64,000 nt of DNA from Filobasidium wieringae. Its lineage: Eukaryota > Basidiomycota > Tremellomycetes > Filobasidiales > Filobasidiaceae. Location: NCBI GenBank assembly GCA_001600055.1, contig BCIV01000016.1, positions 520,731 to 584,730 on the forward strand, in the 5' to 3' direction. The number at the start of each line of letters is the position of its first letter. The first letter of the stretch is position 1. Positions 1-9,659 of the stretch are shown here, in pieces. Both the position numbers and the translations under genes were made by a program. Under the pieces are notes generated by a model that worked only from the letters and a program-made list of their open reading frames with translations, searched no databases and had not been told where the DNA came from.

Positions 1-489
1 GTGTTGCTGCTTGCTAGCTAGAGGTCTAGCGAAGGCTCACCATATACAACAACCTTCAATCATCAATCATCACACGTCATTACCTCGCTTGCCCTCGTAT
101 TGTATAACGCTTGCATGACAATGGTTGTCTACATCACACTATCCGGCGCTACACTCGTGACCATTGAAGAGAGTGATCATGAAGCCGTTGCAGAGGGGCA
201 TACAACGAAATGTCTCCCTTACTGACACGCACTTTTCTGCAGATCGGCTGTGTCCAGCTTGTCTTTTGCTCTTCTCTCCGACACGAGTCAGAGCTGTATC
301 CAGGAACCAAAACGGCCGGCTGGGGAGCTGCGCCACCCAGTTCAGTTCAAAAGAGGCTCTGCTCTCAGCTGTTTCACGATATCAAGCTCTCCAAGATCTC
401 TAACAATTTGATTGAGCATCTTGCAATTGGTTCATATTCTCAAATTTTCACTAGCAACATAACTGCACTGATGATCATAGGAAGAGTCA
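1..489. other. Left edge, no gene recognised
   Basis: Short open frames exist on both strands (longest about 105 codons) but they overlap one another, show no family motif and no convincing splice pattern. I see no tRNA or repeat here. It may be the 3' flank of a gene outside the window. Confidence 0.4.
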
Positions 490-792
490 CTACTGTGCAC
501 CCTTGCTTGTTCCTAAAGCCCAAGTAGTGTGGGAAGCCAGATCTAATCCTGTGCACCAAAAGATTGGCCAGATGCATCCAAACATCCTAGCATACACCCC
601 AAATGTTAGAACAACAAGAATGGGTAAAGTTGCAAGGAAGGTGTAGAGTAGCACTAGGTTGGTGATTGTTCTGACTTTAGAGAGAGGTCTTTTGGTGCGC
701 TGTGTCGTGGGGGAATATATTTCTGCTGCGTCTTCTGGTCGTACCCCGATCGGCTCCGGTACTTCAGGTGGTGTGCTGCTCAGCTCCGACAT
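490..792 (-). CDS. Possible small single-pass membrane protein
   Basis: An open frame of 100 codons begins at the ATG complementary to 790-792; the next codon upstream is GTG and is not used here. The product has a hydrophilic, proline-rich N-terminal third, then a clear hydrophobic stretch at about residues 40-65 (ITNLVLLYTFLATLPILVVL and onward), and a short tail with Cys and Trp. It could be a tail-proximal membrane protein of the ER or Golgi. It lies 211 bp downstream of the A-T-R-SDR gene on the same strand. I do not recognise a family. The 3' half could be intronic, because a GTGTAT-type site follows the membrane segment. The gene may be real or a chance frame. Confidence 0.4.
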   Translation of the reverse strand: MSELSSTPPEVPEPIGVRPEDAAEIYSPTTQRTKRPLSKVRTITNLVLLYTFLATLPILVVLTFGVYARMFGCIWPIFWCTGLDLASHTTWALGTSKGAQ

Positions 793-1003
793 CACGGCGA
801 CCTATTTGGTGACGGACTGAGATTTGGATTACCGAAACATCACGAGGAAGACTGGATCCTGTATCTCAAGGCAAATAACTTGCTGAAACACTTTAGGTAA
901 AAGTAATGGATATGCAACAGAATATGCAAGACAACGTGAAACATCTATATCTACAGCTATAATAACCACAATGCATGTCATCCTCCTTCATACATCCCCC
1001 CTA

Positions 1004-4000
1004 TCAAATAGGCTCGTCTCGAGGTTCGATCAAAATTTCGTTGACGGCGACGTGCGGAGGTTGCTTGAGCGCATACACGATCGAGTTGGCGACGTCTTCG
1101 GGATCCAGAATTTGAGCTCCGGAAGGTTGACCGTATTTCTCGACAGCCTCCTTATCGCTTGACATGGTGAGGAGATCGGTTTGCGTGTTACCGGGCTGCA
1201 CGCCAGTCACTCGGAGACCTTTGCCGGCGGTCTCGACACGAAGAGCCTGGAGAGTAAATTCTACAAAGGCCTTACTGGCCGAGTAGACACCGAGTCCGGG
1301 GAAGCATTTGCGAGCGGCATCGGATGAGATAGCGACGATATGACCAGAGCCGCGAGAGAGCATTCCAGGTACAGTGGAAGACAGGCAGTTTAGCAGACCT
1401 TTGCAGTTGACATCGACAGTACGCTCCCACTCATCGACCTTGGCGTTAGCCATCAGCGTCCAATACATAACGCCAGCGCATGAGACCAAGATATCTACGG
1501 GACCGAGCTCTTCTTCGGCGGCTTGAACAAGAGCTTCCACCTGCTGCCGGTTCGTGACATCGGTTTGACGAACGATAACTTTGCCCTCACGGATCGTCAG
1601 TCGGCGCTTAAGAGTCTCTAAAGCGTCTGTTCGACGAGCAGCAAGGGCGATATGACAGCCTTCCCTGGCGAGTGCGATCGCGACAGCGGCTCCGATTCCG
1701 GACGAAGCCCCAGTGATGACAGCGACTCGCCCGCTGAGCGGACCTCTACGGGTCATATGTGCCGCGCCTCCAAGCGAACTCAAGCCGGAAGGAGGGCGAA
1801 GTAGCCACCCTCGGGCGAACCAGTGACGAGTGTATGTCTCGAGTAGAACGATATCGACCTTGGGACGCTCGACTACAGACCGGAAAGGCCTTGTAGCTTC
1901 GTTGTTGAGAACAACGATACCTTGTAGGAAATCGACGCTAGGCATACCGCTGCGAAGGATATCAACAGTGAAATTTCCATCACCACCGGTAACGCTTCCT
2001 CTCTTTTCAGTCCACATGCTGACCCACTCTTCCCAACCTAGCGGTTTAGTGGGATAACCGAGCTTTTCCAGATCCTGAAAGATGGAGCTCATGTCAACAG
2101 GTTCAGGATCTCCGAGATGGAAGACGAGCTGCTTGGCCTGGGATTGGTTGGCTAGGTGTATGATGGACTTGCTGACAAAGTCTACCGGTGTCATCTCGGC
2201 ACGCCATCCTTCTACATCTGGGTGGAAACCGAGACGAATCGATTCGACGATCAGAGCGGATACCAGATCCCAGGCGTTAGCGGACCCGGTCAGACTGTGA
2301 CCACTGATGGTACCGGCGCGTAGAATCTTGACCGGCAGACCGCGTCGACTAGCTTCATGAACGAGTTGTTCAGCGACCCACTTGGTCTGACCGTATCCGT
2401 CCAAAAGTTTATCCTGAACAGAGTCTACGTCCAGCATGGCAAATTCTGGCCAGCCGTGTTTCGATGGAGGCAGGACTCCGTTCGTCGAGACGTACTGGAC
2501 CGTAGCCTTGCTCTGGGAAGCCAGACGCAAGATCTCCCTTGTCCCTTCAATATTGGCTCCACGCAGCGAGGCGTAGGGATAGATCAGATTGACTGTAGCT
2601 CCGGCATGAACGATCACCTGAACCCTGGAGACCAGATCGTCCCAGAGACCCTGATCTAGACCTAGACGTTCCCGAGAAAGGTTACCGGGCAGGATCTCGA
2701 CCCGTTCCATGATGGAATCGCGCCAAAGACCAAGATCGAGTAGATGTTTCCTCAACCTGGCGATCCCCTCTGAGTAATCGCTTCCTCTGGGATTAGTGAA
2801 CCGTACGAGACAAATGATCTGAGCGGAAGTGTTCTCCAACAAATCGTTCAAAAGGAAGGCGCCCAAGAAACCGGTCGATCCGGTCAAGAGGACCGTATTA
2901 GCTTTATTCAATGGACAGAATTTCGCTCCGTTCGCCTGGATATCCTGATCGAGCGTAGAGTCTTTCCTTAAGACGGCAGGTAAATCCGCCTGGACCGCGG
3001 CGGCGTGTCCATCCCTCACCGCCCTGACCGTCTCCACCTGACCGGCAAGGGTGGGAGGATCGGCCAATCGAGCTACCGGAACTCTGAATCCGAAAGCTTT
3101 CGAGAGCCTCGCAGCGAGGTCCGCAAGGGATAACGAATGCCCGCCTAGATCGAAAAAGTTACTCGTAGGGTCGATCAGGTTTCGGGGCATGCTCAAGGTA
3201 GCGGCCCAGATCTCCGCCACGTCGTTGATCCCGATAGGATCCTGAGTCTGAACCACCTTGGGGGTCGAAGCTCCGTTCGTCCCGTTCATCGGGGTGGAGA
3301 TGGGCGGTGCTGGTAATCGTTTAAGATCGACTTTACCTGAAACCTCATGGATCGGTAGTTCCTGCAAAACCACCCAAAGGGAGGGTAACATGTATTGCGC
3401 CAAAGCGGCATTCAACGCCTTTCTAGCCTCGGGACTATGTCCACTCTCCAAGATTTCGGGGAAAGGACGATCCTTGGATTCCTCATTGTCCTTGACGATG
3501 TAAGCGACCAATCTCCTATCCAGTCCCTCTCCATGAGCGACGACCGCACACTGACTGACGGCTAGATGAGTGGTGATGGAATTTTCTACTTTTGCAGGGA
3601 CGACCGAGTATCCTCTCAGTTTGATCATCGCTCCTACCCTCCCGGTGATCTCTAGTAAACCGGAAGGAAGCATCCTCGCTAGATCTCCGGTCCGGTACAT
3701 CAACCCTCCCTCTTTCCCATCGTATTCATCCTTCAAGAAGGCCTTGCTGGTGGTCTCCGGCAAGTTCAAATACCCCCTCGCCAAGAGTCGTCCCCCTACG
3801 AAAAGTTCCCCGCTGATCCCATCTTCCACCTTGTTCCCCTCCTCATCTACGATATAGATATGAGCTCTATCGAGTGGAGGTCCAACGGGACAATAGAGCG
3901 CGGTTTCGTCCAAGTGAGCCAGCATCTGAGCGATATCCCCACACGCGATCTCGTGCGTCTCACAGGCGCTGTAACAATTCAACAACCTCGTCTTGGGTAG

Positions 4001-4861
4001 AGATCTCAGAGCGTTCCGTGCCAAGTCGGTGGTGACGACCTCCCCATTCAACCACAAGACACGCAGATCGGGTAATCGGTGGGATAGGTCTTGATGACGG
4101 GAGAGAACGGAGGCCAGGAGGGTAGGGGTCATGAGGGTTTCCGTGATCTTCTTACTGGCGAGGAGCTCGACTAGGGCGAGAGGATCGTAACTCGCTTCAT
4201 CCGGGATGGCTACCACGGTAGCTCCTCGGAGTAGAGGACGTAGGATTTCCCATATGAAGAACACGTTACAGGCGACCCGATCGCCAGGTTGTTGATCCGA
4301 GATTTCGAACCTCAAGTTATAAGAGAGTACCGGTGCCCGATGAGGGTTTGCGATCCCTTTAGGTTTCCCTGTCGTTCCTGAAGAGTACGAGACGAAAGCC
4401 AGACGTTCCAGGTCGTCGGATTCAGGGAAGGGTTTAGGTTGTTTAGCATCCCCATTGATCTCCTTCTCCTCCTCGTCCAAACTGATCACGGGTACACCAT
4501 CCTGAATCTTCCCTAATTCCGATCGATGAGTGATCACGACGACCGGTTTCGCATCATCTATAACATCCCCCAATAAATCCGGAGGATAAGCTAGTTCTAG
4601 GACCAAGAACGCTCCCCCCGCCCTCAACGCTGCCAGACAGGCGATAACATAATCCGCACTCCGCGGTAAGAGGACCCCGACCAAGTCGTCCCGACTGACA
4701 CCGTACCCTCTCAGACGGTCAGAAAGAGATTGGACGACTCGGTCGAGCTGGGAGTAGGTGTACGTCTCGGTCTCGTCCTCTAGAGCGATCGCATCGGGAG
4801 TCTTGTCGACTTGGTTTGAGAAAAGAGCCGAGAGGTCTTTGGTGATGTCGATGATGGGCAT
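1004..4861 (-). CDS. NRPS-like A-T-R-SDR carboxylate reductase, glycine betaine reductase type (ATRR)
   Basis: Single-exon gene of 1285 residues with four parts. (1) Adenylation domain, about residues 10-520: nucleotide-binding loop SSGTTGKPKG near 160, a NCYSACETHE stretch in the A5 region, and GRVGAMIKLRGY (A8) near 410. (2) Carrier domain with DLGGHSL; the serine near 577 would carry phosphopantetheine. (3) Thioester reductase R1: TGSTGFLG near 662 and a YGQTK active-site motif near 824. (4) C-terminal short-chain dehydrogenase R2: TGASSGIG near 1050 and YSASK near 1192. This order matches the fungal ATRR enzymes, which reduce glycine betaine through the aldehyde to choline with NAD(P)H. 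The A4 region reads FFIWEILRPL and lacks the FDxS aspartate that holds an alpha-amino group, as expected for a betaine substrate. There is no condensation domain, so it makes no peptide. The exact substrate is an inference. Confidence 0.88.
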   Translation of the reverse strand: MPIIDITKDLSALFSNQVDKTPDAIALEDETETYTYSQLDRVVQSLSDRLRGYGVSRDDLVGVLLPRSADYVIACLAALRAGGAFLVLELAYPPDLLGDVIDDAKPVVVITHRSELGKIQDGVPVISLDEEEKEINGDAKQPKPFPESDDLERLAFVSYSSGTTGKPKGIANPHRAPVLSYNLRFEISDQQPGDRVACNVFFIWEILRPLLRGATVVAIPDEASYDPLALVELLASKKITETLMTPTLLASVLSRHQDLSHRLPDLRVLWLNGEVVTTDLARNALRSLPKTRLLNCYSACETHEIACGDIAQMLAHLDETALYCPVGPPLDRAHIYIVDEEGNKVEDGISGELFVGGRLLARGYLNLPETTSKAFLKDEYDGKEGGLMYRTGDLARMLPSGLLEITGRVGAMIKLRGYSVVPAKVENSITTHLAVSQCAVVAHGEGLDRRLVAYIVKDNEESKDRPFPEILESGHSPEARKALNAALAQYMLPSLWVVLQELPIHEVSGKVDLKRLPAPPISTPMNGTNGASTPKVVQTQDPIGINDVAEIWAATLSMPRNLIDPTSNFFDLGGHSLSLADLAARLSKAFGFRVPVARLADPPTLAGQVETVRAVRDGHAAAVQADLPAVLRKDSTLDQDIQANGAKFCPLNKANTVLLTGSTGFLGAFLLNDLLENTSAQIICLVRFTNPRGSDYSEGIARLRKHLLDLGLWRDSIMERVEILPGNLSRERLGLDQGLWDDLVSRVQVIVHAGATVNLIYPYASLRGANIEGTREILRLASQSKATVQYVSTNGVLPPSKHGWPEFAMLDVDSVQDKLLDGYGQTKWVAEQLVHEASRRGLPVKILRAGTISGHSLTGSANAWDLVSALIVESIRLGFHPDVEGWRAEMTPVDFVSKSIIHLANQSQAKQLVFHLGDPEPVDMSSIFQDLEKLGYPTKPLGWEEWVSMWTEKRGSVTGGDGNFTVDILRSGMPSVDFLQGIVVLNNEATRPFRSVVERPKVDIVLLETYTRHWFARGWLLRPPSGLSSLGGAAHMTRRGPLSGRVAVITGASSGIGAAVAIALAREGCHIALAARRTDALETLKRRLTIREGKVIVRQTDVTNRQQVEALVQAAEEELGPVDILVSCAGVMYWTLMANAKVDEWERTVDVNCKGLLNCLSSTVPGMLSRGSGHIVAISSDAARKCFPGLGVYSASKAFVEFTLQALRVETAGKGLRVTGVQPGNTQTDLLTMSSDKEAVEKYGQPSGAQILDPEDVANSIVYALKQPPHVAVNEILIEPRDEPI

Positions 4862-5327
4862 GTCAATGAAATTCGTTACGGTTCGTGGGAAATTGGAAGG
4901 GGGTCCTTGAGGATATCGCTTGAATCCTAAAGCTCAGGAGTTGCCTTTTTTTGGGTATAACGGGTGTTGAGAAGACGCCTGTCCCTGTATCTAGTCTCTA
5001 TATACGACCAACGATGAGCCCTGGGAATGGGTGCGACAGTGTCTTCCACGTCGAACGAGTCTCAAACCAAGAGAATCCCCCTAAACTCATCTCTCGAGAT
5101 CCGGAACGCGTCCAGCGCGGTTCAGTTCAGGTTCGGCGAGATCTTCGGCGTTCATCACGGATCATAGCGCTCATCCATAGCAGCAGGTCACCTCAGTCAG
5201 CGTCAGTCATCGACAGTGTCACACGTTCCTCGACAAGCTCAGCCCGTTCTCATTCACATCAGATCGAAATTCGTAAAAAACAGCCATAATCGAGCAACAA
5301 TCATACACATGCCTCCTCCCTCCGCCT
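4862..5327. other. Promoter region of the A-T-R-SDR gene
   Basis: This 466-bp spacer separates the start of the A-T-R-SDR gene from the stop of PRE7, both on the minus strand. It holds a TATA-like site at 4998-5004. An open frame on the plus strand (4951-5289) has no ATG at its start and no family motif, so I do not call a gene. Confidence 0.5.
4998..5004 (-). promoter_or_regulatory. TATA-like element
   Basis: TATATAG on the minus strand, 137 nt upstream of the ATG at 4861. Distance and strand fit a promoter element of the A-T-R-SDR gene; this is by motif only. Confidence 0.3.
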
Positions 5328-6767
5328 TTAATCCCTCTTCAACTCCTTCTTGACCAAAAACACTCTGCACTTCTTCCCCTGTCCCTGTCCCTGTATCGAC
5401 CCGCCCGATGACCCTCCCTCGAGCGCATCATCGTCATCAGCATCGTCCAATACCTCCTGTACGATCATCCCCTTTGGTAGATCGCCTTCCTTGACGGCCT
5501 CCCCGACCAGATCCCCGACGCTTCTTCCAGGAGCACAGATCACGTAGCCCTCCAACCCGTCCCCGACTTCGATATGACGTTCGGTAGCGCTGGTGAATGA
5601 ATCCACGAGGATGGAGAGGACAGAGGAGAGAGGATGAGCGGAGGAATCGAGCGGAGCAGTGTTCGGTGCCGGAGTATGGTTTCTAAAGTAAATCTACACG
5701 CGCGGAGGTAGGTTCGAACGAGGTCGGATCAGTACCTTTCCAACCGGTTCGAAAAGGGAACTGGAAAGGGACTCACCTGGTTATCGAGGAAAGGCTGTAA
5801 CAACGATTGCGCAGCTCCAGCAGCTCTACAAGTCTCCCTCTCGTAACTCCCAACCGGGTCGAAGGAATAAACGGCTCCCGTCCCTGATCCCCAAATCGAC
5901 CATGAAAAGAAAAGGAAAAAGGAAAAAGGAAAAAGAAAACGAAAATCAGTCCCATCCTCGATTCCTCCAAACAATCTCGACAGATAGGCAAAAGCAAAGG
6001 CAAAGGCAAAGGCAAAGGCAACGGGAAAAGGAACAGGAGAGAAGAGAAGGGAGGACTAACCATCCTCCTCAATCCCACTCAGGACGTTGTACACGTAATA
6101 AGGGAACATCCTTCGAGCGTAAAGCATGGTCTGGATCAGACGGGCGATGGATTTGATAGGCATTTCTTTGTTATGTGAGTGTGAGTACCACTGCGGTTGT
6201 TTGGGGTGGGTTGGAGGGGGGGTGGTTGAGGGAAAGGAGGGGCGGACGGATAGTCAGAGGAATAGGAGATGGGGGAGAAGGGGGGGGGGCGAGAGGAATG
6301 AGCGTGGATCCAGAAAGGGAAAAGGAGCTGGGGAAACTCACTTCTAGGCGTTGCTTGACTCGTTTGACAAAGTTGTTTCCATCCGCTGCGAACCCGTTGA
6401 CGGCCAAGATCGCTTTACTCGTCCTACAAGTGCGTATTTACAGATAAATGAACGTATACGTCAGTCCCCCCTTCCATCAGATCAAACGCAATGGCATTCC
6501 GAAGAACGTCCAGCCGGACTCGCAGACTCACAAAGGCCAGACCTTCTTCTGATAACGAGATTGAATACTGTACCCCTCGGATTGACGAGTATCACCTGCG
6601 ATCACTGCGAAATCTTTCCCAGCGATGGCCAGGATGGAACCACCGTTACTGGAGTAAGGATCGAAGCGGCTGTTTTCCGAGCAAGGTGTGTGTGAGTGGT
6701 CACTATCGCAGGAAAGGGCGGGAGAGGAGAGAGGGAGAGGTGCTTACTGTTGGATCTGACCTGCCAT
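5328..6767 (-). CDS. PRE7: 20S proteasome subunit beta type-6 (PSMB1/Pre7-like)
   Basis: Non-catalytic beta6 subunit of the 20S core. The start is set by a tiny first exon (ATG at 6765-6767) coding MAGQIQ, joined by a GTAAGC intron to [10 protein letters not shown] and [18 protein letters not shown]. Later exons give [60 protein letters not shown] and [16 protein letters not shown], all in the order found in human PSMB1. As in other beta6 subunits there is no N-terminal catalytic threonine after a propeptide cleavage site. The C-terminal part holds an odd insert rich in Asp, then Gly/Gln/Ser, before the final strand [13 protein letters not shown]. At least five introns are present. It is transcribed divergently from the glucanase gene at 7187. 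Confidence 0.92.
5985..6020 (+). repeat. AGGCAA simple repeat in a PRE7 intron
   Basis: About five tandem copies of a six-base AGGCAA-like unit lie between two PRE7 exons. On the coding strand this is a pyrimidine-rich tract inside the intron. No other meaning is visible. Confidence 0.6.
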
Positions 6768-7186
6768 TGTTGATGAGTATCTTGTGTTTTGGGTTGTATG
6801 AGGTGTTCAATCGAGTTGTCCATGTTCAAAGATCACGTTGGGTTCGACATGACGAAGCGTCCCATTCACCCTTTGGCAGCGTAAGCGTTCCGGATCCGCC
6901 TTTCACGGACATGTGATCGTATACCATGTCCATTGGGAAACGGGTCGATGTCCGCTCAGTCGCGTTTCAGACTGAGCGTCGGGTGAAACGGTCCTTTGGA
7001 TTTATTGTCTCACTCAAATGGAACAAAAGAGATTCCTACGGTGAACACCAAAGGATGCTTCGATGTGGATCTTCGGACACTGGATCGCATTTCGTCCGAA
7101 ATGATGGGGCCGGGCGATATCTCGACTTGTCAAGTTGCGAGTTGACCATCGCCAGATATCCATACAATCACGTTCCATACCCAACC
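6768..7186. other. Divergent promoter region, PRE7 / glucanase
   Basis: The 419 bp between the two start codons must serve both genes. It contains the perfect inverted repeat described at 6953-6978. I see no clear TATA box and no plain match to the yeast proteasome-associated control element. Confidence 0.5.
6953..6978. promoter_or_regulatory. 9-bp inverted repeat in divergent promoter
   Basis: CGCTCAGTC at 6953-6961 and its exact reverse complement GACTGAGCG at 6970-6978 are separated by 8 nt. It lies about 185 bp upstream of the PRE7 ATG and 210 bp upstream of the glucanase ATG. It could be a site for a dimeric transcription factor; this is an inference from symmetry and position. Confidence 0.35.
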
Positions 7187-9470
7187 ATGTCGTCGTCGTC
7201 GTTTCAACTAGGTACAGACAAAATAAGAGGTGTTAATCTAGGAGGATGGTAAGCTCTCTCTCCTCTCCTCGTCGCACCAAACGCCGCTGAAAACCGTCAC
7301 CTATCGACGTCCAGGTTGGTTCTAGAAGTACGCTCTCTGTTCACTCCATCACTCTTCATTCCTGGACCTGAAAACTAACACTCTGACTGACGTTTTAGCC
7401 TTGGATAACACCTTCTCTGTTCGACTCGAAGCCGGATTGGGTGATCGATGAGAATACGTACGGTGCTTATTGGAGATCGACCAATTATACTCGAGGGATA
7501 GATGAGATTCAGGAACATTGGCAGACGTTAGTATTCGTCCCTAGCCACATAATAATATGGTCCTGAGAGGAGATTGACTGATCACTGTAATACTCAATTG
7601 GATTACCAGGTGGATCCAATATGCGGATCTAAAGGATATCAAAGAACTAGGTTTGAATGTCGTTCGGATCCCTATCGGCTGTACGTCCATCTCTTCTCCT
7701 CGTCTCTCCTCTTTTCCCCTCAAGCCCGAACTCGTACACATCCTTTCACCTCCATATACGCATACAGATTGGTCCATCATCCCATTAAATCCGGACGAAC
7801 CGCATATGACCGGAGCGTTCTGGTACCTCCAACAGGCGGTCGGTTGGGCTCGGGATTTAGGATTAGGAGTGGTCAGTTCAGTTGGCCCCCGTGATCGCTC
7901 GGTGGGGTAAATCTGGACGAAACGGTTGATAGTGATCAGTGCTTCTTTCTTTTTTTCTTTTTCTTTTCTTTTTCTTTCCTTTTTTTTTTGGTTGGAGGGG
8001 ACAGATGATCGATTTACATGGAGTTCCAGGCGGTCAGAATGGGTTTGATAATTCGTCCGTCCTCCCTCCTATTCCAGCCATCCAATCATCTTCACTGACC
8101 AATCCCCACCCCACACCTTCCAATCCGATAGAGGTCTAACGAACAACCGCAACTGGTTCTTCTCCCAACCATCCCTAACCCGAACCCTCTCCGCCCTTCA
8201 AACTTTGATCTCCGAATTTTCTTCCCCCGCGTACGGATCCGCCCTGATCGCTTTGGAACTAGTGAACGAGCCGTTCCCCTTTACGGACCCTGAATTGGAA
8301 TGGTTGAAGACGTTTTATTATCAGGGGTATGATACTGTACGGGCCGTCAGTCCGGGGGTGGGGGTGGTTCTCAGTGAGGCCTTTAAGGGGGTGGAGGAGT
8401 GGCAAGGATTCATGCCGCAGGGAGAATTCGGTAGGGTTCTGTTGGATACGGTGAGGCTCGTGGTTCGTTGAAAAGGACATCGGGGTTGGGGGGTTGATGA
8501 GATATCCGTTCAAACTCATAGCATATATACGCAATGCAAGTCTTACCCCCCCCTCACATGATCTTCCCCCAGTCCTACTTACTCTCTCGATCACACGCAT
8601 CATACTCTACAGGTTCTCAATAGATCTGATAGAACAGGGATATACCGATCACCTCAAGACGTACTGCGATTATATCCCCTCTCTAACCCAGAGCGATCGG
8701 AACTTGTGGACGGTCGTTGGGGAGTTCACAACGGCTTCTACCGATTGTGAGTTCTCGATGGACGAGGTACGTGTCCGGACGTGCTGATCCCCCCTCCCTC
8801 CCCTCCCCAACCCGTTATCGCGCTCAGGTGCAGCTTATTTGAACGGCAGAGGAAGAGGGGCGAGGTGGGATTCCTCAATGACCCCGTGGGTATCCCTCAT
8901 CATCCCTCTCAAGTCTCGCTCCTCCTCATTCGATATCCCACCCACATACTCCGGGAATAGAAACCCGACAAACTTGACGGGCAATTGCGATGGTAAAACA
9001 GGATCTGCCGCCAGTTTCTCAGCGGACTATACGGATTACCTCGCTCGGAGTTTCGAAACGCAGACGTATGTTTATGAACAAGCGAGCGGGTGGATCTATT
9101 GGTACGCCGTTCCGAGAGTTGCGTTCGGATGTTTAGGGCTGATAAGGGTGTGTATCGGATGCGGGTACGCTTAGGACGTGGAAGACGGAGAGCGCGAGTG
9201 AATGGGCGTTTCAGGATGGGGTCACTTATGGTTGGATCCCTCAGCCGTTATGGGATAAACCGGCCACTCTAGGGTGAGCGTGATCCATTCAAGGCACCTA
9301 ATGACCTATAGCGAACTGATCTGTTGCCCCATAGACGCCCTTGTCAATTCAATGGGACTGCGCCGGCGATACGTCCGGCAAGCAACGCCGCTCAATTTCT
9401 CGCGCCGTCGAAAGAAACGTACCTGCACTTCTTGTTGTACGCTGTCTTGCTGCTTGTGGTTCTCAAGTGA
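7187..9470 (+). CDS. GH5 family exo-beta-1,3-glucanase-like protein
   Basis: Glucan 1,3-beta-glucosidase of the Exg type, acting on wall beta-1,3-glucan by the retaining mechanism. The N-terminal KIRGVNLGGWLVLEPW, assembled over an intron, is the hallmark. Later exons give GLNVVRIPIG, MIDLHGVPGGQNG, LVNEPFPF with the acid/base glutamate, and VVGEFTTASTDC with the nucleophile glutamate, followed by ASGWIYW. The last exon ends at TGA 9468-9470 and codes a hydrophobic tail (FLLYAVLLLVVLK). Residues 1-12 are MSSSSFQLGTDK with no signal peptide, and I found no upstream exon that would supply one, which is unusual for a wall glucanase. One intron (about 7880-8005) has a very long T-rich tract. At least seven introns. 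It runs convergently into ARP5. Confidence 0.85.
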
Positions 9471-9659
9471 AACCACGACTTGCGTGTATCGATCCAGACC
9501 CAGACCGACCTTATAATTTCCACGAAGCGACAATGTTCCGCATACTGTATCACGGGATTTCAACGAATGTAGCAATATAGCATACGGGTGGTTACAAAAG
9601 TCCCAAGTCTCTGGGACAACCTTGGTCGTACAGGTTTGGTATCGGTTCCGCTCCCCTCG

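Noticed and set aside
1004..1760. Separate short-chain dehydrogenase gene
   Set aside because: The SDR is in the same uninterrupted frame as the thioester reductase, with no stop or start between; it is the R2 domain of one protein.
4951..5289. 112-codon plus-strand frame upstream of the A-T-R-SDR gene
   Set aside because: It has no ATG at its start, no recognisable motif, and lies in the likely promoter.
7187..9470. Glucosylceramidase or sterol glucosidase of GH5
   Set aside because: The lack of a signal peptide suggested this, but KIRGVNLGGWLVLEPW and LHGVPGGQNG are typical of exo-beta-1,3-glucanases.
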